64,000 bases of DNA. Source: an uncultured Pelagibacteraceae bacterium. Its GTDB lineage: Bacteria > Pseudomonadota > Alphaproteobacteria > Pelagibacterales > Pelagibacteraceae. Shown here in pieces: positions 19,700 through 29,523 of this stretch (positions within the stretch are counted from its first letter, which is position 1; every line of letters begins with the position of its first letter). The notes under the pieces are model-generated. The model ran no database searches, had not been told where the DNA came from, and was given only the letters and a program-made list of their open reading frames with translations. The stretch is from NCBI GenBank assembly GCA_902582315.1, contig CACHRP010000005.1, positions 1 through 64,000 of the forward strand. The letters run 5' to 3'. The translations under genes and the position numbers were made by a program.

Positions 19700-21385
19700 T
19701 TAATTTATTTTATAAAGGTTTTCTAAATTTTTTTTATAATTTTCTATGATAACTTTTCTTTTTAATTTTAAAGTTGGAGTTAACATTCTATTTTCAATTG
19801 TAAACTCTTCATAAATAATTAAAAACTTTTTAATTTTCTCAATTAAAGATAAGTTTTTATTTAAATTTTCAACAAATTTTTTAATTTCTTCTTTGTTTGC
19901 ATTCTTTTCGGCAATAATTAAGGCTACAAGATAATTTTTTTTATCACCATAAACAAAACTTTGTTTAATATTTTCATTTAAACAGAGTAAATTTTCAATT
20001 TTTGTTGGTGAAATATTATCTCCTCCTAAATTAACAATTAATTCTTTTTTTCTATCTGTAATTTTTAGATTCCCCACTCTGTTTATTTCACCTATGTCTC
20101 CAGTATATAACCATCCGTCTTTAATTATTTCATCAGTCTCTTTTTGTTTATTCCAATATCCAAGCATTACATTTTCTCCCTTGATCAATATTTCACCATC
20201 CTCGGCAATTTTGACAGAATTTGTTCTAAAAGGAGGACCTACTGTTTCAACTTGAATTTGGTCTGGAATATTACAACTAACAACTGGTGAAGCTTCTGTT
20301 AGTCCATAACCTTGAAGAGTCGGAAGCCCAATAGAGTTTAAAAATTCACCAATTTTTTGGTCGAGCGCACCACCTCCTGATACAAAAGCTTGGAGGTTTC
20401 CACCAAACTGTTTTTTTACTTTTTTTCTGACTAACGCATCGCAGATAAAATCTATCAAAATTTCATAATAATTAAGTTTAATTTTTTTCAGTTTTTTTGT
20501 TCCAAGGGTAATGGTAAAATCTATAAGCTTTTTTTTAAAGCCTCTCTGCTTACTAAAATTTGTATTAATTTTATTAAATAAATTTTGGTAGAATCTTGGG
20601 ACTGCTGTCATTATTGTTGGTTTTGCTTCAGACATATTAGTAAGCAATTTTTCCAAACTCTCTGCATAAAATATTTTAGCCCCAATTAATATTTGTACAA
20701 ACTGAACTGTATGCTCATAAGAATGAGACAATGGAAGCCAAGTAAGAAATACAGGGTTTTTTTTTTTGATTAAAGGTAAAAGTAAATCATAAGCACCTTC
20801 ACAGTTAGCTAAAATTCCACCATGACTTAAAATAACACCTTTAGGGTTTCCAGAAGTTCCTGATGTATAAATTATGCAGGCTGGCATATTCCTTTTTAAA
20901 TTACTATTTATTATTTTATCATCCAAAGTTTCATTAAAAATATCGTTAATCAATAAACTTTTTACGTCTATTTTTTCAAAAGAAATTATTTTAATTTCAT
21001 CGTAATTAATAAAATTTTTAATTTTTTTGAATTGAGAATTATTAGAAACAATTATTAAAGTTGGTTTACAATCTTCTAAAATATATTTATAGTCATTTTC
21101 TGAATAGGTTGTAAATATTGGTACAGATATTCCACCTGCATTCATAATTGAGATATCAGAAATCAACCAATTTGGATTATTTTCTGAAATAATTAAACAC
21201 CTATCACCAGAGCTTATTAATGTTTTTAATTTATTCGAAAGCTTAAGAATATTCTCAGATACATCTTTCCAACTATAAATTGTTTTTTCAGATTTCAATG
21301 AATTTAAAAAAGGTTTAGAATTATCTACTTCTTCTAGTTTTTTAAAAAATAACTCAACAAGACTATTTATTTTCGATACTTCCAT
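19700..21385 (-). CDS. long-chain acyl-CoA synthetase / AMP-binding protein
   Basis: IIYTSGTSGNPKGVILSHGG, QGYGLTEASPVVS, GWLYTGDIG, DRKKELIVNLGGDNISP. Confidence 0.92.
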   Translation of the reverse strand: MEVSKINSLVELFFKKLEEVDNSKPFLNSLKSEKTIYSWKDVSENILKLSNKLKTLISSGDRCLIISENNPNWLISDISIMNAGGISVPIFTTYSENDYKYILEDCKPTLIIVSNNSQFKKIKNFINYDEIKIISFEKIDVKSLLINDIFNETLDDKIINSNLKRNMPACIIYTSGTSGNPKGVILSHGGILANCEGAYDLLLPLIKKKNPVFLTWLPLSHSYEHTVQFVQILIGAKIFYAESLEKLLTNMSEAKPTIMTAVPRFYQNLFNKINTNFSKQRGFKKKLIDFTITLGTKKLKKIKLNYYEILIDFICDALVRKKVKKQFGGNLQAFVSGGGALDQKIGEFLNSIGLPTLQGYGLTEASPVVSCNIPDQIQVETVGPPFRTNSVKIAEDGEILIKGENVMLGYWNKQKETDEIIKDGWLYTGDIGEINRVGNLKITDRKKELIVNLGGDNISPTKIENLLCLNENIKQSFVYGDKKNYLVALIIAEKNANKEEIKKFVENLNKNLSLIEKIKKFLIIYEEFTIENRMLTPTLKLKRKVIIENYKKNLENLYKIN

Positions 21386-21389
21386 AATT

Positions 21390-21474
21390 TGGTGGGCGAA
21401 GAGAGAATCGAACTCTCACTTCTTGCGAAACACGATTTTGAGTCGTGCGCGTCTACCAGTTCCGCCATTCGCCC
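21390..21474 (-). tRNA. tRNA-Leu (anticodon CAA), CCA encoded
   Basis: Reverse strand GGGCGAATGGCGGAACTGGTAGACGCGCACGACTCAAAATCGTG...TCGATTCTCTCTTCGCCCACCA; long variable arm; anticodon loop CTCAAAA. Confidence 0.97.
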
Positions 21475-21541
21475 AATTATAAACAATTAATTTTTATTTA
21501 AATGAATAGTATAAAAAGTTATTTTGTAATAAAACCAAAAA

Positions 21542-22141
21542 ATGTTCAAAAGATTTTACAATAAATCAATAGAATTAGCGTCTAACAAGAGATCAAATTT
21601 ATACTTAAGTATTGTTTCTTTTGTTGAAAGTTCTTTTTTCCCAATTCCACCAGATGTGATGATTGTACCAATGGTGCTTGCAAAAAAGGATTCCTATTTA
21701 AAAATTTTTTTAATCGCTACAGTATTTTCTGTTCTGGGCGGCATTGCTGGTTATTTAATTGGCTATTTATTCATAGATTTAGCGATGTATGTGATTGAGA
21801 TTTATAATTATGAAAGCAAAGTTTTAAAATTAAAAATGGATCTGTCACAAGGCAGCGGTATGGTTATATGGCTTGGTACTTTATTCTTAGCTGGATTTAC
21901 ACCTTTACCATATAAAGTTTTTACAATAACAAGTGGTCTGATTGCATTCGATATAATTGCATTTATAATAATCAGCTTTATTTCAAGAGGTTTAAGATTT
22001 TATTTAGTTTCAATTTTAACTGCAAAATTTGGGGAAAAATTTGTTAAATTAATAGAACAAAAAGGCGCAGTGTGGTCCTCAATAATTGGTATTATTATAG
22101 TATGTATTCTGGCTATTTTTTATTTTGCTTTTATTAAATGA
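21542..22141 (+). CDS. YqaA/DedA-like (VTT domain) membrane protein
   Basis: SFVESSFFPIPPDVMIVPMVLA and GFTPLPYKVFTITSGL motifs. Confidence 0.85.
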   Translation: MFKRFYNKSIELASNKRSNLYLSIVSFVESSFFPIPPDVMIVPMVLAKKDSYLKIFLIATVFSVLGGIAGYLIGYLFIDLAMYVIEIYNYESKVLKLKMDLSQGSGMVIWLGTLFLAGFTPLPYKVFTITSGLIAFDIIAFIIISFISRGLRFYLVSILTAKFGEKFVKLIEQKGAVWSSIIGIIIVCILAIFYFAFIK

Positions 22142-22629
22142 CAATGAGACCATTAAAGTACAAAACTGTATTAAACTTAATATTAATCTTCTCTGTTTTT
22201 TCGATTTTATTTGCATTTTATGTTGAGTATATTTTAGGTCACAAACCATGTAATCTTTGTTTATTACAAAGGCTTCCATATATTGCTTCAATTATATTAA
22301 TAGTTTTAGTTATAATTTTCAAAAATTTGGAAAAAATGTCTTTTTTGCTTTTGAGTTTAATATTTTTGTCAGGGTTGTTGCTTGCAATTTATCATGTTGG
22401 AATTGAGCGTGGTTTAATTTCTGAGTCATTTGTATGTGGAAACAATATTGATGCTAGTATCACGGACAAAAGTGAGATTCTGAGACAATTACAAAATAAA
22501 GTAATTAGCTGTAAAGATATCACTTTTGCTATTTTTGGTATATCACTTGCTACAATAAATACTTTTATTTCTGCGTTTTTAACGATTATAACCCTATTAA
22601 TATTTATTAGATATGAAAAAAAGCGATAA
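22138..22629 (+). CDS. dsbB: disulfide bond formation protein B family
   Basis: ILGHKPCNLCLLQRLPY, 4 TM segments. Confidence 0.87.
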   Translation: MTMRPLKYKTVLNLILIFSVFSILFAFYVEYILGHKPCNLCLLQRLPYIASIILIVLVIIFKNLEKMSFLLLSLIFLSGLLLAIYHVGIERGLISESFVCGNNIDASITDKSEILRQLQNKVISCKDITFAIFGISLATINTFISAFLTIITLLIFIRYEKKR

Positions 22630-23146
22630 AAATAAAATTGAAGAATTCATTAGAGTTGATCACGCTGGGGAAAGAGGTGCGATTAAAATTTATGAAGGGC
22701 AATTATTAGCTTTAAATACATTTGTTAAAGATGATGAACTAAAAAAAACAATTGAAGAAATGAAAGAGCATGAGAGAGAACATGCAAATTATTTTGAGCA
22801 AGAAATAAGAAAAAGAAGTATCAAGCCTACAAAATTTTTACCATTATGGGATTTACTCGGTGTTGGTTTAGGTTTCGGATCAACTTTATTAGGAAAAAAG
22901 GCAGCCATGTTATGCACAGCCTCAGTTGAGGAAGTGATAGATGAACACTACCAAAATCAAATTGACCAAATTGAGTCAGATGAGAAAGAGCTTAAAGAAA
23001 AAATTATAAAGTTTAGAGAGGATGAACTTCATCATAAAGATATAGCATATGAAAAAGGTGCATCTAAGGATGGTATTTACTCTTTATTTGATAAAATTGT
23101 AAAAACTGGATCTAAAATAGCTATTCGTGTTTCTGAAAAAATTTAA
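22613..23146 (+). CDS. coq7: demethoxyubiquinone hydroxylase (Coq7/UbiF type)
   Basis: VDHAGERGAIKIYEGQ, HEREHANYF, EEVIDEHY, FREDELHHKDIA diiron motifs. Confidence 0.95.
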   Translation: MKKSDKNKIEEFIRVDHAGERGAIKIYEGQLLALNTFVKDDELKKTIEEMKEHEREHANYFEQEIRKRSIKPTKFLPLWDLLGVGLGFGSTLLGKKAAMLCTASVEEVIDEHYQNQIDQIESDEKELKEKIIKFREDELHHKDIAYEKGASKDGIYSLFDKIVKTGSKIAIRVSEKI

Positions 23147-23713
23147 TTAAGCCTCTAGTTCAACGTCCCAATATAGATAATCAATCCAAGTTTTATGAAG
23201 AAAATTTGGGGGGAAATGTTTTCCATTTCTATGAAGGTCTTCAGTTGTAGGTTGGTACGGTATCTGGTTGAGGGTCATTCCAGATTTATTTAATAATCTT
23301 CCACCTTTTCTTACATTACAGCTAGAACAAGCCGTAACAACGTTATCCCAATCAGTTTTTCCTCCCTTAGACCTTGGTAGCAAATGATCAAAAGTAAGTT
23401 CTTTTTTACTACCACAGTATTGACAGCTGAACTTATCTCTAAGAAACACATTAAATCGCGTAAAGTTTGGATTTGAAATTGGTTTAATATAACTTTTAAG
23501 TGCAATTACGCTTGGAAGTTTCATGCTAAATGATGGACTATGAACTATTTTATCATAATAATTTACAATAGAAACTCTATCTAAAAAAACAGATTTAATT
23601 GAGTCTTGCCAACTCCAAAGAGATAAAGGATAATAACTTAATGGTCTGTAGTCTGCATTAAGAACTAGTGCTGGACAATTGTCCAATGAAGTATTCTTAT
23701 CAATAAAAGTCAT
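23147..23713 (-). CDS. HNH endonuclease
   Basis: FSCQYCGSKKELTFDHLLPRSKGGKTDWDNVVTACSSCNVRKGGR. Confidence 0.92.
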   Translation of the reverse strand: MTFIDKNTSLDNCPALVLNADYRPLSYYPLSLWSWQDSIKSVFLDRVSIVNYYDKIVHSPSFSMKLPSVIALKSYIKPISNPNFTRFNVFLRDKFSCQYCGSKKELTFDHLLPRSKGGKTDWDNVVTACSSCNVRKGGRLLNKSGMTLNQIPYQPTTEDLHRNGKHFPPNFLHKTWIDYLYWDVELEA

Positions 23714-23774
23714 AAATTTAGAATAACTTATAAAATTTTAATAATCAATATTATCAATTAAATTATTAATTTTT

Positions 23775-24425
23775 TTATATTATTTTTTTTATATATTTTA
23801 ATGCTGAACTTAGTGCTTCGATAGGTATATGATGGCCACAATTTTTTAACATATTAACTTCAACTTTAATTTTATTTCTCTCTAAAAAATCTTTTGCCTC
23901 TAGAAGACTTGACGGTGGAACTACTTCATCTGCGTCACCATGAAACAGTAACATATTTGTTTTAGAGATCATTCTATCTTGTAAATCATTCTTATCAATT
24001 ATTTTTCCGGAAAAACCTATCACTGATTTAAAACTTTGATTGCAAATAAGACCCAAATTAATTGACATCATACAACCTTGGCTAAATCCTGCTAAAATTA
24101 TTTGCGAATTATTAAGATCATATTTTTTTTTAATTTGCTCTATATATTCAATCAAAATTTTTTCAGCTTTTTTTACCTCTGCAATAACATAATCTTGATC
24201 ATCAATGCTTAAATCAAACCATTGGTAACCTTTTGGATTTAATTTGCAAACTTGGTGTCCGTCAGGACACAGAAAAATTGTATTATTTATAAACCGCTTC
24301 CAAGTATATGCAATTGAACTAATGTCTGAGCCGTCACCTCCATATCCATGAAGAAGTATTATTGCATTATTTATTTTATCTCTTTTCTCGGATTCTATAA
24401 TCTTAGAGTTTAAAGCAAATTCCAT
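23775..24425 (-). CDS. phospholipase/carboxylesterase family hydrolase
   Basis: ILLHGYGGDGSD, LAGFSQGCMMS, HGDADEVVPPSS, CGHHIP. Confidence 0.88.
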   Translation of the reverse strand: MEFALNSKIIESEKRDKINNAIILLHGYGGDGSDISSIAYTWKRFINNTIFLCPDGHQVCKLNPKGYQWFDLSIDDQDYVIAEVKKAEKILIEYIEQIKKKYDLNNSQIILAGFSQGCMMSINLGLICNQSFKSVIGFSGKIIDKNDLQDRMISKTNMLLFHGDADEVVPPSSLLEAKDFLERNKIKVEVNMLKNCGHHIPIEALSSALKYIKKII

Positions 24426-24430
24426 AATAA

Positions 24431-24961
24431 TTAATCATAAGTTGATAGCCATTCAATGAATTTTTTATCTTCAAAATCTATAGATCCTAAAATTCTCGCA
24501 AACTCCTCTCCATTTTTATTAATCAAAATAGTAGTTGGAAGTCCTATTAAAGAAAAATTATTGGCAAGTTTGACTGAGTCATCGTAATAAAGTTTAAGAT
24601 TTTTAATTTTTAAGTCCTCAAAAAACTTCTTAGCTTTATTTACATTTTCTTTTCCAACATTAATAGGAAGAATAATTAAATTATTAATTTTTTTATTTGA
24701 TTGAAGAGTATCTAGAGATGGCATTTCCTCTTTACATGGAGCACACCAAGTAGCCCAAAAATTTATTAAAACCAAACTGTCTTTAAAATCCTCAAGTGAA
24801 ACTGCTAAACCTTTATAATCTTTAAATACTATATTTGAAACTTGCTTTGGATCTTTATAAATTTTAAGATTTTTTATATCTGGTTTTTGATCTGCGCTAG
24901 TATTTGATATAAATAATAAATATATAAAAAACAAAAATAATTTAAAGCTTAATAATCTCAT
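24431..24961 (-). CDS. TlpA-like thiol:disulfide oxidoreductase, secreted
   Basis: Signal-peptide-like N-term; INFWATWCAPCKEEMPSL thioredoxin motif. Confidence 0.9.
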   Translation of the reverse strand: MRLLSFKLFLFFIYLLFISNTSADQKPDIKNLKIYKDPKQVSNIVFKDYKGLAVSLEDFKDSLVLINFWATWCAPCKEEMPSLDTLQSNKKINNLIILPINVGKENVNKAKKFFEDLKIKNLKLYYDDSVKLANNFSLIGLPTTILINKNGEEFARILGSIDFEDKKFIEWLSTYD

Positions 24962-24984
24962 TCTAAAATGTATAGTTACATATC

Positions 24985-26376
24985 ATGAGTAAAAATAAAA
25001 ACAATAAACCAGTTTGGAGCACCAGAATTAAAAGTGATAGATCTAGTTTATTTATAAAAGCTGGCAGCTCAATAAATGTAGATAAGAGACTTTTTATGCA
25101 AGATATTAAAGCTTCAACGGTTCATGTAGAGATGCTTTTTAAAAAGAAAATTATTTCTTTACAAATTAAGAATAAAATTATCTGGGGACTGAAAAAAGTT
25201 TTTAATGAGATAAAGAAAAAGAAATTTGTTTTTGATAATCAAGCTGAAGATATTCATATGGCTATAGAAAAAAGATTGTTTGAATTGATAGGTGAGGATG
25301 CTGGATTTATCCACACTGCAAGATCAAGAAATGATCAAGTTTTAGTTGATTTTAAACTTTGGATGTTAGAGGCCTCAGATGATATTGTTAAAGAAATTGA
25401 TACTTCAGTTAAATTAATAATCAAAATAGCTGAAAAAAATATTTTTACAGTTATGCCGAGTTTTACTCATTTAAAAAATGCTCAGCCAATCTCCTTTGCT
25501 CATTATATTCTTGCATACGTAGAAATGTTTACTCGTGACAAAAAAAGATTCTTAAATAATAAAGAAAATTTGTTAGAAAACCCTTTAGGTGTTGCGGCTA
25601 TAGCGGGAACTAACTTTGATATTGATAGACAATATACTACAAAAAAATTGAATTTTAAAAAACCAACTGGTAATTCAATTGATACAGTTTCAGATAGAGA
25701 TTTTGTTCTAGATTTTCTCTATTCAATTTCCGTTTGTTCAAATCATATATCAAGATTTGCTGAGGAATTTATTTTATGGAATTCTGATGCTTTTGATTTA
25801 ATTAAACTGAAAGATAAAGTTGTTACAGGATCTTCAATCATGCCTCAAAAAAAAAATCCTGATACGCTAGAGTTTTTAAGAGGAAAAACTGGAAGTATTT
25901 ATGGAAACTTATTTTCAATGCTTACAATTCTTAAAGGCTTACCGTTATCATATTTCAAGGATCTACAAGATGATAAAGAATTAACTTTTAGATCTTTTGA
26001 TCAAATTAAAATATGTTTACAAATTATGAGAGAAGTTTTGAATAATTTTGTAGTCAATAAAAAAAAAATGAGTCAGCTGGCAGAAACAGGCTATACTACA
26101 GCCACAGATCTTGCTGAATATATTGTTCGAAAATATAAGTATCCCTTTAGAAAAGCATACTTAATTACCTCTAAAATTGTCAACATTGCTGAGCAAAAAG
26201 GTAAACGGCTAAACCAGCTTACTGAAAAAGAAATAAAAGGTGTTGATAAAAAACTTAATGAGGATGTATTAAAATTATTTAATATAGAAAACTCAGTAAA
26301 ATCAAAAAATTCTTATGGTGGAACTTCTTTTGAAAATATAAAGAAAATGATAAAGAAATATAAAAAACATGCTTAA
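24985..26376 (+). CDS. argH: argininosuccinate lyase
   Basis: GSSIMPQKKNPDTLEFLRG signature; HTARSRNDQV. Confidence 0.96.
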   Translation: MSKNKNNKPVWSTRIKSDRSSLFIKAGSSINVDKRLFMQDIKASTVHVEMLFKKKIISLQIKNKIIWGLKKVFNEIKKKKFVFDNQAEDIHMAIEKRLFELIGEDAGFIHTARSRNDQVLVDFKLWMLEASDDIVKEIDTSVKLIIKIAEKNIFTVMPSFTHLKNAQPISFAHYILAYVEMFTRDKKRFLNNKENLLENPLGVAAIAGTNFDIDRQYTTKKLNFKKPTGNSIDTVSDRDFVLDFLYSISVCSNHISRFAEEFILWNSDAFDLIKLKDKVVTGSSIMPQKKNPDTLEFLRGKTGSIYGNLFSMLTILKGLPLSYFKDLQDDKELTFRSFDQIKICLQIMREVLNNFVVNKKKMSQLAETGYTTATDLAEYIVRKYKYPFRKAYLITSKIVNIAEQKGKRLNQLTEKEIKGVDKKLNEDVLKLFNIENSVKSKNSYGGTSFENIKKMIKKYKKHA

Positions 26377-26488
26377 AAAAACAATTTTAATTTTATTTTG
26401 TTCATTAATTTTTTTTTCTTGTGGAAAAAAAGGTGATCCAGAATATCAAGGTCAAAAAAAACAATTAGAAATAATTAAATTAATTTAA
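26369..26488 (+). CDS. 39-aa lipoprotein, LptM/YifL-like
   Basis: Read by hand: MLKKTILILFCSLIFFSCGKKGDPEYQGQKKQLEIIKLI*; lipobox FFSC followed by GKKGDPEY; located between argH and lysA, overlapping both. Confidence 0.8.
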   Translation: MLKKTILILFCSLIFFSCGKKGDPEYQGQKKQLEIIKLI

Positions 26489-27702
26489 TGTATTTTAATA
26501 AAAATAAGCTTTTTATCGAAAAAGTCAGTTGTTTAAAAATTGCTAGAGAATTTGGAACACCATCTTATTGTTATTCACTCAACAGATTGAAAAATAATAT
26601 CAGAAATTTTCAAAGAAATTTTAAGACAATTTCACCGTTGTTATGTTTCTCTGTGAAATCAAATAGCAATCTTCAGATTTTAAAAGAAATTAAAAAGCTT
26701 GGGATGGGTGCTGATGTTGTCTCAAAAGGAGAAATGTTACAAGCTCTAAAAGCTGGTATATCAACAAATAAAATTGTTTTCTCAGGTGTAGGAAAAAAAA
26801 CCGATGAATTAGAATTTGCTATTAAAAAAAAAATTTTGCTTATTAATGCTGAGTCGGAAAGTGAAATATATGAAATTGAAAGATTAGCAAAATTAAAAAA
26901 AACGATAGTAAACATTGGTATAAGACTAAATCCCAACATTGATGCAAAAACATTAAAAAAAATTTCAACTGGAAAACATGAAGATAAATTTGGTTTAACT
27001 GAAAAAGCCTTTTTAAATGTTTTAAAATATTTTAAAGATTCAAATTTTGTTAAAATTAAATGTTTGAGTGTACATATAGGTAGTCAAATTACCGATTATA
27101 AACCATATTTAAAAATGATAAATGTCTTAGATAAAATTATAAAAAAATCCAAACACTTATTTGACTATATTGATTTGGGTGGCGGGATGGGAATACAATA
27201 TGAAAAAAAAACCAAACTGTTCAATTATAAAAAATATAGAGAAATAATAAGTAATTTTTTAAAAAAACATAAAGTAAAAATTATTTTTGAGCCTGGTAGA
27301 TCGATCATCGCTAATTGCGCTATGTTATTAACACAAATCATATATATAAAAAATACTTCCAAAAAAAGATTTGTAATTTTAGATGCAGCAATGAATGATT
27401 TAATGAGGCCTGCTCTTTACGGTTCCTATCATAATATAATTCCTTTAGTTAAAAGTAATAAGAAAAATAAAAAAATTCATGATTTTGTTGGTCCTATATG
27501 TGAAACTACTGACAAATTTTTATCTGTTAAAGGTTTCCAAAAACTTAATGAAAAGGATTACGTCGCTATATTGGATGTTGGAGCATATGGAATGTCATTG
27601 TCTTCGAATTACAATTTAAGACCAAAAGCATCTGAGATAATGGTAGAAAAGAAATCATTTAAAGTGATTCTTAAAAGGCAAAAATTATCTAATATTATTT
27701 AA
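26488..27702 (+). CDS. lysA: diaminopimelate decarboxylase
   Basis: FGTPSYCYS, CFSVKSNSNLQIL, DLGGGMGIQY, EPGRSIIANC. Confidence 0.96.
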   Translation: MYFNKNKLFIEKVSCLKIAREFGTPSYCYSLNRLKNNIRNFQRNFKTISPLLCFSVKSNSNLQILKEIKKLGMGADVVSKGEMLQALKAGISTNKIVFSGVGKKTDELEFAIKKKILLINAESESEIYEIERLAKLKKTIVNIGIRLNPNIDAKTLKKISTGKHEDKFGLTEKAFLNVLKYFKDSNFVKIKCLSVHIGSQITDYKPYLKMINVLDKIIKKSKHLFDYIDLGGGMGIQYEKKTKLFNYKKYREIISNFLKKHKVKIIFEPGRSIIANCAMLLTQIIYIKNTSKKRFVILDAAMNDLMRPALYGSYHNIIPLVKSNKKNKKIHDFVGPICETTDKFLSVKGFQKLNEKDYVAILDVGAYGMSLSSNYNLRPKASEIMVEKKSFKVILKRQKLSNII

Positions 27703-27719
27703 ATAAACTTTTTAATTTT

Positions 27720-28430
27720 ATGTCAAAAAAACTTTTTTCGATAATTTTTTATAGTGGAGTAGTTTTAGTTTGTATAATATTTCTTCCATCTTTAATAATG
27801 CCAAGAAGTATATCTATTTTTGGTGGAAAACTTTTGGGATATTGGTCTCAGTTTTGTGTAAAATTTTTTTTATCAACCACTATACAAGTAATTGGTAAGG
27901 AAAATATTTTAAAAAATGAAAAATATTTTATAGCATGTACTCATCAATCTGCTTTCGAGACTTTTTATTTACAGGCAATTTTTAAAGGACCTAAATTTAT
28001 ATTAAAAAAGGAACTTATTAAAATTCCAATATTTGGATGGTACTTAAAAAAAATTGGGTCGATAGCAGTAGAAAGAAATAAAATATCAAAAGAAAATATT
28101 AATTTTCTAGATCAGATCAAAATTTCCTCTAAGGATAACCGACCAATAGTTATTTTTCCTCAAGGAACTAGAACAGAGCCTTATGAGAGACCGAGTTTTA
28201 AAAAAGGTGTAGTCAGAATTTATAATGAACTAAATATTAATTGTTTGCCGATAACAATTAATTCTGGAGAAGTATGGCCAAAGAATGGGGACTTAAATAA
28301 AAATAAAAATATAACCATCTCAATTTTAAAACCAATAAAACCAGGTCTTGAAGATAAAGAGTTTTTAAATCTTTTACAAAACACAATGTATAATGTTTTA
28401 AATAAAACTTCTAACCCTTCATCGGCATAA
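27720..28430 (+). CDS. plsC: 1-acyl-sn-glycerol-3-phosphate acyltransferase (PlsC family)
   Basis: ACTHQSAFET (HX4D-like), FPQGTRTEP motif. Confidence 0.88.
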   Translation: MSKKLFSIIFYSGVVLVCIIFLPSLIMPRSISIFGGKLLGYWSQFCVKFFLSTTIQVIGKENILKNEKYFIACTHQSAFETFYLQAIFKGPKFILKKELIKIPIFGWYLKKIGSIAVERNKISKENINFLDQIKISSKDNRPIVIFPQGTRTEPYERPSFKKGVVRIYNELNINCLPITINSGEVWPKNGDLNKNKNITISILKPIKPGLEDKEFLNLLQNTMYNVLNKTSNPSSA

Positions 28431-29523
28431 CAACATATATACTATCAAAATCTGATGGATCTTTAATCAAAGCTGGCGATCCAGTTTCATTTAAATAAAG
28501 TTCGATTTTATCACCATCTAGTTGCGAAGCTATGTCAATCAGGTATCTAGAATTAAAACTAATATTTAATTCATGATCGAAAGAAACATTTATAGTCTCA
28601 TTTCCATCACCACTACTTGTGTTATTTACAGACAAATTTAGTTTATCTTTAGTCAAAATAAATTTTACACTATCTTTTTTATCTAATGAAACGGAGGCAA
28701 CTCTATCTATGGAGTCCATAAAAAGTTTTAGATCAACTTCTAATCTTTTTTTATTACTTTTTGGAATTACCTGAATATAGTTTGGAAACTTTCCATCGAT
28801 TAATTTTGAAATTAAAATGCTATTTTCCATTTCAAACTTTATTTTCGATTTTTCATTTGAGACTTTGACATCACCCTCATAATCATCCAATAAATTCACC
28901 AGTTGAAAAATCGTTTTTTTAGGTAAAATAATTGGATCAAATTTAATTTCCTCTTTCAATTGTATTTTTGAAATTGACATTCGATGGCTATCTGTTGCAG
29001 ATGCTGTCAAATAAACTTTATCATCTAAACGCGTTTGATGGATATAAATACCACTTAAATAATGTCTTGTTTCGTCATTTGAAATTGAAAATTTACATTT
29101 GTTTAACAATTTTAATAATTGTTTTGACTGAATAGAAAACTCATTCGTATTAAAACTCTCCTCTGTGACTGGAAATTCTGCAGCTGATAAACAGTTAAGA
29201 TTAAAAATGGATTTTTCAGATTCTAATTGGATTTTATTTTCACCTGTTTGATTAAAATTAATTTTTTTTCCAGCATTAAATTTTCTTATTATATCGTACA
29301 AAGTAGATGATACGGTTGTTGTCTTTCCCTCTTCAAGAATCTCCACATTTTTAATTTCATTAATAAATATAAGATCAAGATCCGTTGCAATTATTTTAAG
29401 TCTTGAGCCTGATGCATCTAAAAGAATATTTGAAAGTATAGGAAGAGTACTTCTTTTTTCTATAACTCCTTGACAATACCCAAGTGATTTTTGAAGATCA
29501 TTTTGATTAACATTAAATTTCAT
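28411..29523 (-). CDS. dnaN: DNA polymerase III beta subunit
   Basis: 370 aa sliding clamp; ends VMPMKG; adjacent to dnaA. Confidence 0.95.
   Translation of the reverse strand: MKFNVNQNDLQKSLGYCQGVIEKRSTLPILSNILLDASGSRLKIIATDLDLIFINEIKNVEILEEGKTTTVSSTLYDIIRKFNAGKKINFNQTGENKIQLESEKSIFNLNCLSAAEFPVTEESFNTNEFSIQSKQLLKLLNKCKFSISNDETRHYLSGIYIHQTRLDDKVYLTASATDSHRMSISKIQLKEEIKFDPIILPKKTIFQLVNLLDDYEGDVKVSNEKSKIKFEMENSILISKLIDGKFPNYIQVIPKSNKKRLEVDLKLFMDSIDRVASVSLDKKDSVKFILTKDKLNLSVNNTSSGDGNETINVSFDHELNISFNSRYLIDIASQLDGDKIELYLNETGSPALIKDPSDFDSIYVVMPMKG

Noticed and set aside
23147-23713. HNH endonuclease considered as a mobile or defence element
   Set aside because: Stand-alone HNH genes are common in Alphaproteobacteria; no intron, methylase or phage context here.
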